DNA of 18,657 nt from Bacteroidales bacterium (GTDB lineage Bacteria; Bacteroidota; Bacteroidia; Bacteroidales; ML635J-15): contig JALOAQ010000056.1 of the NCBI GenBank assembly GCA_023228725.1, positions 1 through 18,657 of the forward strand, in the 5' to 3' direction. Of this stretch, positions 1-7,009 are shown one piece after another (the stretch's first letter is position 1; each line of letters starts with the position of its first letter). Below the pieces are notes generated by a model. It saw nothing but the letters and a program-made list of their open reading frames with translations, was not told where the DNA came from and searched no databases. The translations under genes and the position numbers were made by a program.

Positions 1-2396
1 GGAGTCCATTCAAACACGCCACTAGCGACTTGATCTGAGCCTATTGTCCCTTCATAAGGACAGCCTTTCACAAATATGTCATCAACAACAAAAGTGGGGT
101 CGTCACCATAACCGTTGCCACTCAAATCATTCCACTTAAATGCTATTTGTGCATTATTAGCATTATTTATAGGTGATTGTAAAATCAAACTTTGAGTTTG
201 AATTGTATTAGCTGACCCCCAATATTTACCGTCATTATATAAACCACCTTGTGTTTCTGTGTACCAAGTAGCTCCTCCATTTATTGAAGAAGCAATAGTT
301 CCATAATCTTGTCCACTTTCTCCACCGCATCTCCAACGAAAACTAACTTCTATATCTCTTAAGCCTGTGAAATTAAAAGGACGATAAATCCATCTGTAAA
401 GTTCGCCTAAATCTGACCAATATTGGAAGAATTGTCCTCCTAAACCTGAGTTATATATGGCAGATATTCCAGCCGATTGCCCTGAAATAGCATAGGTTCC
501 ATCACCAACCGTCCATATATTGCTGTAAAAATTATAATAATAATCATAAATTCCATCATGAGTATTTGTGTACCAACCATCTACAGATGCTCCTGAAGTA
601 CCGAAATATCCAGTGCTAGCATTTTCAAAATCATTTTTATAAATAATAAGTTTATTATCTGTTGTAAAACTCCAAGTTGGGCAACTTGAATTAGCTCCAT
701 ATTGATTTCTTGGAGCTATTTTCCAATAATAAGTAGTGTTTGGAGGCATACAATTTGTATTAGAATATGTTGTTCCAGCTTGATTTGAAGAAACTAAAGG
801 TGGATTGGAAGTATTTCCAAAATATACATCATAACCAGTAGCACCGCCTACAGGATTCCAAACAAGTTGTACCCCCTGATGTGCAACATTAACACTTGCA
901 CTAATTGGAGTAGTACAATCAGGTGGCAAAGCAGGTGGTGTATATGTGATAGAAAGATATGGTTTTTCAACATCATTATGATTTTTTGAAGTATAAAAGT
1001 TGTGTGTATAAGTGTTAAATGTACCAGCGCGAACGATAGCAGCAGATACATATCCTAAATTGTCAATACTATTTTTTACATAATCATTTCCTTGAGGATT
1101 ATAAAATGTGCTTGAATTCCAACCACCACTAGATGTATTTATAGCAGTAGGATTGGAATATCCTAAATTAGCACTATTATAAAGTGTGTAACCTGATGTT
1201 GTTGCAGGATTAGCAGAATTAGCCCACTGCCATGCGTTTCCATAATGAGCGGTTCCATCATGTTGGTAAACATAATGATATCCAGTAACAGCACTAATAG
1301 TAGAACCAGCAGGAATAGAAGAAGTGTTGAATTTGATGTGAAAATTTATTCCATAATAAGTATAGTAATAGTTATCATAAAAGTTCCCAAAACGACCTCC
1401 GTTTTCTGTGTACCCATCACTATACACACTTTTCCCAGCATCTGCAAGAGTATTCACCGTTGGGTCCACTTTTACAGGGAATATTCTTTCTTGGCTAAGT
1501 ATCCAGTTTGCTTTTACTTTTGTTTTTACAGTAATAATATTTCCATTTTCGTGTATTTCGTAAATAGTGTTTTCTTCTCTAAGTTCTATATTTTCTGCAT
1601 CTGTAGAGTGTGGGTTTTCGTATAAGTAAACATTTTCGCCAAATTGGTTTTTTATGCTAATGCCTCGTTCTTCCATTGAGGCAGTCCAGTTTTGGGGTAG
1701 TTCAATATCTTCAACAAAAACTAAATATTCGGCTTGGTTTGGTATATTTCCAAGTGCTTGTAAACTTGGTATAATATAGTTTAGTTCGCGTTTTCCTGTA
1801 AGTATGGTATATTCCGCCGATATTTCTCCAAAAATATTTTTATAAATTGCCTTATCCTCTTCAATGCTAACTTGCACATTTTCAGCCGTTTGTATTTGTG
1901 TTGCTTCTCCGTTTACTTCCCAATACATTTTAGGATTTAAAAATTCTATTAGTTTAGCTTCTTGTGTTTTACTAATAATTCCGTTTTGTAAATAAGTTCC
2001 AAAATAAGATTCAAAAACATTAGTTGTATTTGCATATTTATAATCTGAATCGTTAGTCTCAACAATTCTGTGATTTATATCTTCCCAATTGCCATTATTA
2101 TCATAATGTATTGGTCCTGCCCCAATAAGTGCAGTATAAGAGCCATCTTCGTTTATATAATGTTTTGAAAAAGCATCGCGTTTGCTTAAATCCTCTTTTT
2201 TACCTTTTACTGCCTCAAAAGGCGATTGGTTTTCTGAATTTTCTGTGGAATTTCCAGAACAAGCTTCTGATAATTCTAATTTTTGCAATTCATCGCTTTG
2301 TTCAAAATTAACATTCTGCTTTGCCCTAATCAGATCTTGAGAAAATGATAAAGAAAATAAAACTAAAAAACTAAGTGTAAAAAATATTTTTCTCAT
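1..2396 (-). CDS. Large secreted multidomain surface protein (DNRLRE-like, Fn3, jelly-roll), C-terminus beyond window
   Basis: An uninterrupted minus-strand reading frame starts at ATG 2396 and is still open at base 1, giving about 798 visible residues. It begins with a signal peptide (MRKIFFTLSFLVLFSLSFSQ). Residues about 50-300 form a region containing GAGPIHYDNNGNWEDI, of the kind seen in large Bacteroidota adhesin or RHS-like proteins. About 310-485 resembles a DNRLRE beta-sandwich (VDPTVNTLADAGKSVYSDG to YLSITYTPP). About 495-577 is a fibronectin type III module (VQLVWNPVGGATGYDVYFG to YYWKIAPRN). About 580-780 looks like a concanavalin/MAM-type jelly roll (NDFENASTG to VDDIFVKGC). The role is probably cell-surface adhesion or substrate binding. 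Export by the type IX system is inferred from this architecture, but the sorting domain would lie outside the window. A promoter fits at 2455-2486. The domain names come from recognition of sequence patterns, not from a search. Confidence 0.8.
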   Translation of the reverse strand, partial: MRKIFFTLSFLVLFSLSFSQDLIRAKQNVNFEQSDELQKLELSEACSGNSTENSENQSPFEAVKGKKEDLSKRDAFSKHYINEDGSYTALIGAGPIHYDNNGNWEDINHRIVETNDSDYKYANTTNVFESYFGTYLQNGIISKTQEAKLIEFLNPKMYWEVNGEATQIQTAENVQVSIEEDKAIYKNIFGEISAEYTILTGKRELNYIIPSLQALGNIPNQAEYLVFVEDIELPQNWTASMEERGISIKNQFGENVYLYENPHSTDAENIELREENTIYEIHENGNIITVKTKVKANWILSQERIFPVKVDPTVNTLADAGKSVYSDGYTENGGRFGNFYDNYYYTYYGINFHIKFNTSSIPAGSTISAVTGYHYVYQHDGTAHYGNAWQWANSANPATTSGYTLYNSANLGYSNPTAINTSSGGWNSSTFYNPQGNDYVKNSIDNLGYVSAAIVRAGTFNTYTHNFYTSKNHNDVEKPYLSITYTPPALPPDCTTPISASVNVAHQGVQLVWNPVGGATGYDVYFGNTSNPPLVSSNQAGTTYSNTNCMPPNTTYYWKIAPRNQYGANSSCPTWSFTTDNKLIIYKNDFENASTGYFGTSGASVDGWYTNTHDGIYDYYYNFYSNIWTVGDGTYAISGQSAGISAIYNSGLGGQFFQYWSDLGELYRWIYRPFNFTGLRDIEVSFRWRCGGESGQDYGTIASSINGGATWYTETQGGLYNDGKYWGSANTIQTQSLILQSPINNANNAQIAFKWNDLSGNGYGDDPTFVVDDIFVKGCPYEGTIGSDQVASGVFEWT

Positions 2397-2454
2397 AATA
2401 CTAAAAATGTTCACGTTTTTAAACTAAAAATTCCCAATTTTGGTTTAATCACAT

Positions 2455-2486
2455 CAAAAATATTGCAAAAAACAAGAAAATCCAAA
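2455..2486 (-). promoter_or_regulatory. Bacteroidota-type promoter for the large secreted protein
   Basis: On the minus strand TATTTTTG (2462-2455) matches the -7 consensus TAnnTTTG exactly, and TTTG (2486-2483) sits 20 nt upstream as the -33 box. Transcription would start near 2450, leaving a leader of about 55 nt before ATG 2396. This is the best consensus promoter in the window apart from the AbiE one. Confidence 0.65.
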
Positions 2487-2493
2487 TAAAAAT

Positions 2494-2512
2494 TTTGGAC
2501 AAAGTTTGGACA
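2494..2512. promoter_or_regulatory. Tandem TTTGGACA repeat upstream of the -33 box, possible activator site
   Basis: TTTGGACA occurs at 2494-2501 and again at 2505-2512, so the two copies start 11 bp apart, about one helical turn. They lie just upstream (minus-strand sense) of the -33 box at 2483-2486, where an activator dimer could sit. A third copy occurs at 2669-2676. Regulatory use is inferred from position and phasing only. Confidence 0.3.
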
Positions 2513-2754
2513 TTAATTATTTTTAAAAAAATTTCTATAAATTATAAGTTTATTTTTATTATATTGAACAACAGAAGTATATAAGGGATTTTTTAAACTA
2601 TTACTTTAAGCTCATTAGAAAATATATGTTAAAATTATGTTAAAATACAAATAAATAAAAAGCATATTTTTGGACAAATGGATTGAAACAAAGTTGAAAG
2701 TGAAAAAGTGGTTAGTATTTAACAGTTGTTAGTATTTAGTATTTAGTTGTTAGT

Positions 2755-3256
2755 GGGCGAAATGCGAGAAGCACTTTTCGACTTTTAACTTTCAACTTCT
2801 TTTTTTGAGCGAAGCGAAAAAGGAAGAAGCCTCTTTCTACTTTATAAACTTTCAACTATTTTAATTCGTGTAAATTAGTTTAATTCGTGGTTGTTTCTCT
2901 TCGAGCATTGAGCGTAGCGAAATGCGAGAAGCACTTTCAACTTTATAGACTTTCAACTTTACAGACTTTCAACTGTTTTAATTAGTGAAAATTCGTGTAA
3001 TTCGTGGTTGTTTCTCTTCGAGCATTGAGCGTAGCGAAATGCGAGAAGCCATAATTCGTGTAAATTAGTTTAATTCGTGGTTGTTTCTCTTCGAGCATTG
3101 AGCGAAGCGAAAAACGAGAAGCCAAATCAGTGTAAATTGTGCTTGCCTCTCTTCGAGCATTGAGCGTAGCGAAATGCGAGAAGCCATAATTCGTGTAAAT
3201 TAGTGTAATTCGTGGTTGTTTCCCTTCGAGTTTTGAGCGAAGCGAAAAACGAGAAA
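2755..3256. repeat. REP-like hairpin array with GCGNAGC tips
   Basis: Five full copies of a 33-nt imperfect palindrome lie at 2899-2931, 3016-3048, 3089-3121, 3151-3183 and 3224-3256. A diverged 34-nt copy lies at 2796-2829 and a right-half fragment at 2755-2772. All are in the same orientation. On the plus strand each folds as CTTC/GAAG at the base, a GA/GA internal mismatch, a 5-bp stem (GCATT/AATGC or GTTTT/AAAAC), a second GA/GA mismatch, then GCGTAGC or GCGAAGC at the tip. Spacing between starts is 117, 73, 62 and 73 nt. The last copy ends 5 nt from the stop codon of the NlpE-META gene. The layout is like that of REP elements moved by RAYT (Y1 HUH) transposases; no such gene is in the window. 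Confidence 0.85.
3049..3223. repeat. Spacer repeats between hairpins (ATTCGTGTAAATTAGT family)
   Basis: The spacers at 3051-3088 and 3186-3223 are nearly identical (about 38 nt each), made of short direct units such as ATTCGTG and TTAGT, and end in GTGGTTGTTT just before the next hairpin. Related units occur at 2862-2898 and 2981-3015. A shorter spacer (3122-3150) has a diverged version. The hairpin plus spacer therefore forms a composite repeat unit of about 73 nt. Confidence 0.75.
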
Positions 3257-3261
3257 CCCTT

Positions 3262-4023
3262 TCAAAATTCCCAAATTTCTAAAACTACCATTGGAGCCAT
3301 TCTTGCTTTATTTATGCTTAAAGTTTTTCCGTCAGTAGAAATATTATCTGCTTGATTTATGGCTTCTATAAACTGGTCTTCTAAACTATCCGGACAAAAC
3401 ATTAAAGACGATAAGCCATTTGAAAACTCAATTTGTAATTCATTACGTATTTTATAATCCCAATTCATAAGATTACAATCAATCTTGGCATAAACTTTTG
3501 AATCTTCTGCATTAAAATTCATAAAAAACTCGTCTTCACCACCCTCAACTTTTTGTCCATAAATTTCCACAATTTTCCATTTTTTATTATCAACCAAAGG
3601 ATTTCCATTTTTTCTAAGAATGTAATTATCAGCAAGCTCGCCTTTGATTTCTTCTCCTTTTTGGTTTAGATATCTAATTTGATTTTCTTCAATTTTAAAA
3701 ATTGGAGCTTTTTCATTTTCTGAAAAACCACTTAATTCAATACTATTTCCATTATTTATCCAAGTAAATTTGCCCTCAATAATTGTTTCAGAATTTTCTT
3801 TTTCTAAATAATTTTTAGTGAAAATAAAAGTTTCATCACTGTTAATTTTTAATTCCATTTCAATACCAGGGCAATTCTCGCAAGGAATAATTCCCCAATA
3901 CGAACCTGCCCAATCAAGAAAATTTTTTGAAGAATCTTCTCCAATTAAATTATTTGTATTAGAATTACATGAAAATAATCCAAAAACAACCAATATTCCT
4001 ATAATAAAATTTAAACTTTTCAT
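3262..4023 (-). CDS. Lipoprotein with NlpE N-terminal domain fused to a META (HslJ-like) domain
   Basis: The 253-residue protein begins with a lipoprotein signal (MKSLNFIIGILVVFGLFSC, lipidated Cys19). Residues about 38-140 match the NlpE N-terminal fold: a WAGSYWGIIPCENCPGIEMEL motif (given here in two parts, WAGSYWGIIPC and ENCPGIEMEL) with a CxxC pair at Cys48 and Cys51, then alternating beta strands ending in FTWINNGNSIELSG. Residues about 143-250 resemble a META domain (KKWKIVEIYGQKVE, FMNFNAEDSKVYAKIDCN, SSLMFCPDSLEDQFIEAI). In E. coli NlpE is an outer-membrane lipoprotein that signals envelope and copper stress through Cpx. A direct metal role here is inference. It is encoded alone, and hairpin repeats begin right after its stop codon. 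I saw no perfect promoter; TAGTTTTTG upstream is a weak -7 candidate. Confidence 0.8.
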   Translation of the reverse strand: MKSLNFIIGILVVFGLFSCNSNTNNLIGEDSSKNFLDWAGSYWGIIPCENCPGIEMELKINSDETFIFTKNYLEKENSETIIEGKFTWINNGNSIELSGFSENEKAPIFKIEENQIRYLNQKGEEIKGELADNYILRKNGNPLVDNKKWKIVEIYGQKVEGGEDEFFMNFNAEDSKVYAKIDCNLMNWDYKIRNELQIEFSNGLSSLMFCPDSLEDQFIEAINQADNISTDGKTLSINKARMAPMVVLEIWEF

Positions 4024-4096
4024 AATTCATCTGCTTTAAAGTTTATACTGAACAAAAACTAAGCCAAAATGTTTTTTGGATTAAAATTTCAAGCTA

Positions 4097-4366
4097 TTAT
4101 TTTCCATAAATTAATTTTTCTTCAATAATTTTCGCAGGTTTTGTATAAGTATGCTCCTGAGTTTTTGAATTTGATAAAATATGAAGTACTTTCCATTTTT
4201 TAAGTTTTAAATAATCTGAAATCATCGAGCGATGACAACGCCACCATAGAGCTTCGGAACACATAATAACAGAATTTTGAGTTTTTGCAATTTCCTCAAG
4301 TTTTATTATTGCAGTTTTAAAATCTTCTGTTTTGTTTATCTGAATAATATTTTTTGTAAAATAATT
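4097..4366 (-). pseudogene. Remnant of a DUF488 family gene (C-terminal half)
   Basis: This minus-strand open frame of 89 codons has no ATG at a sensible place. It encodes the C-terminal half of a DUF488 protein. The hallmark MCSEALWWRCHRSMISDYL is intact, preceded by TEDFKTAIIKLEEIA and followed by HILSNSKTQEHTYTKPAKI. Intact DUF488 proteins have a roughly 90-100 residue N-terminal part with a YTIGHS start and a DVR motif; none of this is found upstream. Instead the upstream DNA codes, in another frame, for the start of an unrelated protein (4317-4487). The gene is therefore probably the product of a deletion that joined two genes, and is unlikely to be expressed as a working protein. Confidence 0.75.
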
Positions 4367-4487
4367 TTACAAGTTCTAGGGTTTCTGAATTTTGTCTATA
4401 AGGATTCAAAATTTTAAAACCATTTTTTAAATCTTCGGGAAAGTCTAAGTTTGAAAAATAGTCAATAATTTTATAGCTAAAATTCAT
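4317..4487 (-). pseudogene. Remnant of a SMUG2/DUF4918-type uracil-DNA glycosylase gene (N-terminus)
   Basis: A 56-codon frame starts at ATG 4487 and stops at 4317-4319. Its protein ends with FKILNPYRQNSETLELVKL then FYKKYYSDKQNRRF. This resembles the N-terminus of the Bacteroidota uracil-DNA-glycosylase-like family (SMUG2/DUF4918), where a catalytic stretch of the form LGINPGR normally follows directly. Here the reading frame meets a stop instead and the DNA continues as DUF488 in the other frame. All catalytic motifs are missing. The family name is from memory of the family's N-terminus and is less certain than the DUF488 call. Confidence 0.5.
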
Positions 4488-4495
4488 AATAATTT

Positions 4496-4942
4496 TTAAG
4501 AATTTGATTTATAAACTTGTTTTGTAGAAACGTTAATTCTGTTCCAAAAGTTTATTTGACCTAATAAAATTATAATTTCCGAAATTTGTTTATCCGAAAA
4601 AAAAGATTTTAAATTATTATAGCAATCATCACTAACACCTTGTTTTGAAAGTTCTGTAACTTGCTCGGTAAATTCTAAAACAGCTTTTTCTTTTTCTGAA
4701 AAATACGGACTTTCGCGCCAAGCCGGCAGAGCATAAATTCGTTTAGCATCTTCACCAATTTTTAAAGCATCTTCAACGTGCATTTCAAGACAATAAGCAC
4801 ATTTATTAATTTGTGAGGCTCTAATTTTCATTAATTCTTTAAGTTTTGAATCTAAATCACTTGTTGCAAGAAATTTTTCCATTTCTATTAAAATTTCATA
4901 AGCTTTAGGCAACAAAGGGTAAATTTTTAGTCGAGATTTCAT
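4496..4942 (-). CDS. AhpD-like / carboxymuconolactone decarboxylase family protein
   Basis: The start is taken as ATG 4942, giving 148 residues; an in-frame TTG at 4966 would add 8 residues that do not resemble the family. The core motif CAYCLEMH (Cys48, Cys51, His55) is the redox-active CxxCxxxH of AhpD-type proteins, flanked by KLKELMKIRASQINK before it and an ALPAWRESPYFSEKEKAVL segment after it. Such proteins are all-alpha cytoplasmic enzymes that reduce peroxides or act as thiol-dependent antioxidants; the exact substrate cannot be read from sequence. The gene lies between the LiaF-like gene and the chimeric pseudogene, all on the minus strand, and the 92-116 nt gap upstream shows no perfect promoter. 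Confidence 0.85.
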   Translation of the reverse strand: MKSRLKIYPLLPKAYEILIEMEKFLATSDLDSKLKELMKIRASQINKCAYCLEMHVEDALKIGEDAKRIYALPAWRESPYFSEKEKAVLEFTEQVTELSKQGVSDDCYNNLKSFFSDKQISEIIILLGQINFWNRINVSTKQVYKSNS

Positions 4943-5058
4943 ATATTTTAATTTATAGATAAACAAATTTTAATAAATAGATGTTTAAAAATTAAAATTC
5001 TAAAAACCAGGACAAAACTGCATATGTGAATATGGCAAAAATATTGAAAATCAATGTT

Positions 5059-5826
5059 TTAATTGCAAAGCTCAGCTCTGCCAAAAACAGTTTCTGCTTT
5101 TATAAGTAATTTTTTTGTTTTATCAATATTATCAATATTAATTTCTCTTTCATCGTTAAATCCTCCAAAAACTGATGATGTTTCTAAACTTACATCCCAA
5201 GTGTTTGGCACTAAAATTTTAAGACCGCCAAAAACACATTCTAGCTTTAAAATATTTAATCCTTCTGCAAGTTGGGCTTGTCTTAAATCTATTTCACCTC
5301 CGCCAAACACAAAACTAGCGCTACCACCTTTAAAATTTTGAGATTTAACCAAAATATTTGCAACTGAAAAAACTTTTGAGCAATCAATAAAATCTTCATT
5401 ATTCACTTCGCCGGACAGGTTTTTATGGGTTTTAGCTTTATATTTTAATTTATTTTTCGAGCTAAATATTTTTATTAAAATCGCAATACCTATAATAATT
5501 AAAATAGCTGGCCAAATCATATTTGCTAAGCCTGTTTTTAATTTATAAATTTCCTCAAATAAAAACACGCCACCAATAGTAATTAAAATTAAAGAACCAA
5601 ACCAATGTTGCTTAATGCCTCCTGCCAATAATAAAATTCCAAGAATAATTAATAAAGATTGCCATGAAAAAATATATTTAAACAATTCTTTATCAATAAA
5701 ATTAAAATTTCCTAAAATCAATATTAGTCCGGCAGCTAATAAAAATAATCCAAAAATAATTCCGCGTAATTTTGAATGCGAAAATTTGTTGGTTTTTTTT
5801 GACTTATAAGCAAAGTTTTTCTCCAT
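5059..5826 (-). CDS. LiaF-like membrane protein (DUF5668-type transmembrane region plus C-terminal beta domain)
   Basis: The 255-residue protein has a short basic N-terminus, then four predicted transmembrane helices between residues about 22 and 122 (GIIFGLFLLAAGLILILG, SLLIILGILLLAGGI, LILITIGGVFLF, IWPAILIIIGIAILI). These are arranged as two copies of the LiaF/DUF5668 hairpin. The C-terminal part (about 148-255) is a beta-rich domain with repeated VFGG or FGG turns (SFVFGGGEIDLRQA, CVFGGLKILVP, SVFGGFND, VFGRAEL), typical of the LiaF C-terminal or toast-rack fold. In Firmicutes LiaF dampens the LiaRS cell-envelope stress system. In Bacteroidota such proteins are common but uncharacterised. 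A TATATTTG -7 box lies at 5852-5859. Confidence 0.8.
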   Translation of the reverse strand: MEKNFAYKSKKTNKFSHSKLRGIIFGLFLLAAGLILILGNFNFIDKELFKYIFSWQSLLIILGILLLAGGIKQHWFGSLILITIGGVFLFEEIYKLKTGLANMIWPAILIIIGIAILIKIFSSKNKLKYKAKTHKNLSGEVNNEDFIDCSKVFSVANILVKSQNFKGGSASFVFGGGEIDLRQAQLAEGLNILKLECVFGGLKILVPNTWDVSLETSSVFGGFNDEREINIDNIDKTKKLLIKAETVFGRAELCN

Positions 5827-5851
5827 AATATTTAAGTTTTGAAATTTAAAG

Positions 5852-5859
5852 CAAATATA
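5852..5859 (-). promoter_or_regulatory. Candidate -7 box for the LiaF-like gene
   Basis: On the minus strand TATATTTG fits TAnnTTTG and lies 25 nt before ATG 5826. The expected -33 position holds only TTTA, so the promoter is imperfect. Confidence 0.35.
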
Positions 5860-5930
5860 AGTTATAAAATAAGTTTTTTTAAATTATTTTTGAAAAACTT
5901 GAAATTTAAGAGAATATGGTCAAAATTTAT

Positions 5931-6248
5931 TTAATCAATTTTTATTGACCATTCGACAGATGATAATCGGTGTTTGATTTGTTTCGTTAATTGGTTATTG
6001 CTTTCACCTTCACGTCTAGATACAATCAAATCAATATCTTCCGAAAAACGTTGTATTAAATTATGACATTTCAATAATGCAGTACCGCCTTTGAAAATGG
6101 CTTCTTTGCCAATTTCATGTTTAAAAATTGTGTACAAAGCATAAGTTATCCAATAATCTTTTTCAACATAAATTGTAAGGATTTGTTTTTCCTGGGCAGT
6201 AAATTCTATGGCTTGCCTAAATAATAATTTGTTTTCGTGTAATCTCAT
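5931..6248 (-). pseudogene. Truncated AbiEii-type nucleotidyltransferase toxin
   Basis: Only 105 residues remain of a family usually about 280-330 long. The start is ATG 6248, because its ATG overlaps the antitoxin stop codon as ATGA; the longer start at 6260 lies inside the antitoxin gene. The N-terminal family signature is present: EKDYWITYALYTIF (29-42) and the first nucleotidyltransferase motif GGTALLK (54-60) with RFSEDIDL (67-74). Shortly after REGESNNQL the protein ends with IKHRLSSVEWSIKID and a stop. Later conserved motifs carrying the rest of the active site are absent, and the next 100 bases are non-coding. The tail could be the original C-terminus joined by an in-frame internal deletion, but I cannot show this. 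Toxin activity is unlikely. Confidence 0.75.
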
Positions 6249-6970
6249 TTGATATTCCATTTTTCGGCAACAGGTAAAACACTGTTTACGCCCGATAATT
6301 TATAAGTCGTAATTGGATTTAATGATTTTCGCAAAGCTTCTGTCAAATTATAATTTTGTGTTGTTTCTAATAATGCTCCTAATAATGCTCTTGTTGCAGG
6401 TGGATATTTTAAAGCCAATCTTACTAAGGTCTTTTTGTCTTTTTGAGACATTTTGTTTATTATTGCTAATAATCTTTTGCAAGCTGAAATAATAGTTGTA
6501 TCAGGAATTTTCTTAATATAACGAATAGCATCCAATAATTGAAGCATGGGAATGTTTTCTTTAGTAATAGTGTTTTTTTGTTTGATAAACGAAATGGTGT
6601 ATCTTTCTCGCTTAAACTTTGGACGAACTACATTTTTGCCTACTTGTATTGTGTTACTGATTTGTGTTGTCAAACCTAACTGGTTGTATATGCTGAAACC
6701 AGTCAAATAACCTGTTACTTTACCGTTTGTTTCTAAAAGGTCTTTTACAATTTGACTTTGTTTGGGCTGTAGTTTGCCGAAAGGCGTTGTTTCGGGTTTA
6801 TAAAACTTACCTTTCGATAGTTTCTCAATCTTGCCTGAAGCCACTAACCGATTCAAAGCTTTAATAATTGCTTCTTTGTTATTTTGCTCTGTATTAAAGT
6901 CGGTATAGGTGAAGATAAAGCCTTTTGGTAGTTTGCCTATGGTAAACAATATGTATTCTGACACTTTCAT
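6245..6970 (-). CDS. AbiEi-type antitoxin / DUF6088 family transcriptional autorepressor
   Basis: The start is set at ATG 6970 (241 residues); an upstream in-frame TTG at 7021 would lie before the promoter. Residues about 1-60 look like a winged helix (KVSEYILFTIGKLPKGFIFTY, AIIKALNRLVASGKIEKLSK, KGKFYKPE). The remainder carries the DUF6088/AbiEi pattern (TGYLTGFSIYNQLGLTTQI, RPKFKRERYTISFIK, LLDAIRYIKKIPD). In type IV AbiE systems this protein neutralises the AbiEii nucleotidyltransferase indirectly and represses its own operon by binding inverted repeats. Here a perfect palindrome overlaps the promoter (6991-7020), which fits that role. The stop overlaps the toxin start by 4 bp. The antitoxin looks whole whereas the toxin is truncated. 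Confidence 0.8.
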   Translation of the reverse strand: MKVSEYILFTIGKLPKGFIFTYTDFNTEQNNKEAIIKALNRLVASGKIEKLSKGKFYKPETTPFGKLQPKQSQIVKDLLETNGKVTGYLTGFSIYNQLGLTTQISNTIQVGKNVVRPKFKRERYTISFIKQKNTITKENIPMLQLLDAIRYIKKIPDTTIISACKRLLAIINKMSQKDKKTLVRLALKYPPATRALLGALLETTQNYNLTEALRKSLNPITTYKLSGVNSVLPVAEKWNIK

Positions 6971-6977
6971 TTGTTTG

Positions 6978-7009
6978 CAAAGATAGTAAATGTCCAGTTT
7001 ATTTGCAAA
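6978..7009 (-). promoter_or_regulatory. AbiE operon promoter, near-leaderless
   Basis: On the minus strand TATCTTTG (6985-6978) is an exact TAnnTTTG box and TTTG (7009-7006) lies 20 nt upstream as the -33 box. Only 7 nt separate the -7 box from ATG 6970, so the transcript would start about 1-3 nt before the start codon and be essentially leaderless. Confidence 0.65.

Larger units (their letters stand above)
2397..3261. other. 865-bp gene-free stretch
   Basis: No convincing gene is present on either strand. The part nearest the secreted-protein gene (2397-2520) holds its promoter and the TTTGGACA repeats. 2520-2700 is very AT-rich and without recognisable structure. 2700-3256 is built almost entirely of short repeats: degenerate CTTTCAACTTT-type units, ATTCGTGTAAATTAGT-type units, and the strongly folded hairpins described separately. 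The stretch lies upstream of one minus-strand gene and directly downstream of another. Confidence 0.8.

Noticed and set aside
1245..1625. Plus-strand frame of 126 codons opposite the secreted-protein gene
   Set aside because: It is the complement of well-supported DNRLRE-type coding sequence and has an Ile/Phe/Cys-rich composition typical of antisense frames.
2755..3256. Regularly spaced repeats looking like a CRISPR array
   Set aside because: The spacers are themselves repeats of one another, spacing is irregular (62-117 nt), the repeat is a long hairpin with variants and no cas gene is near.
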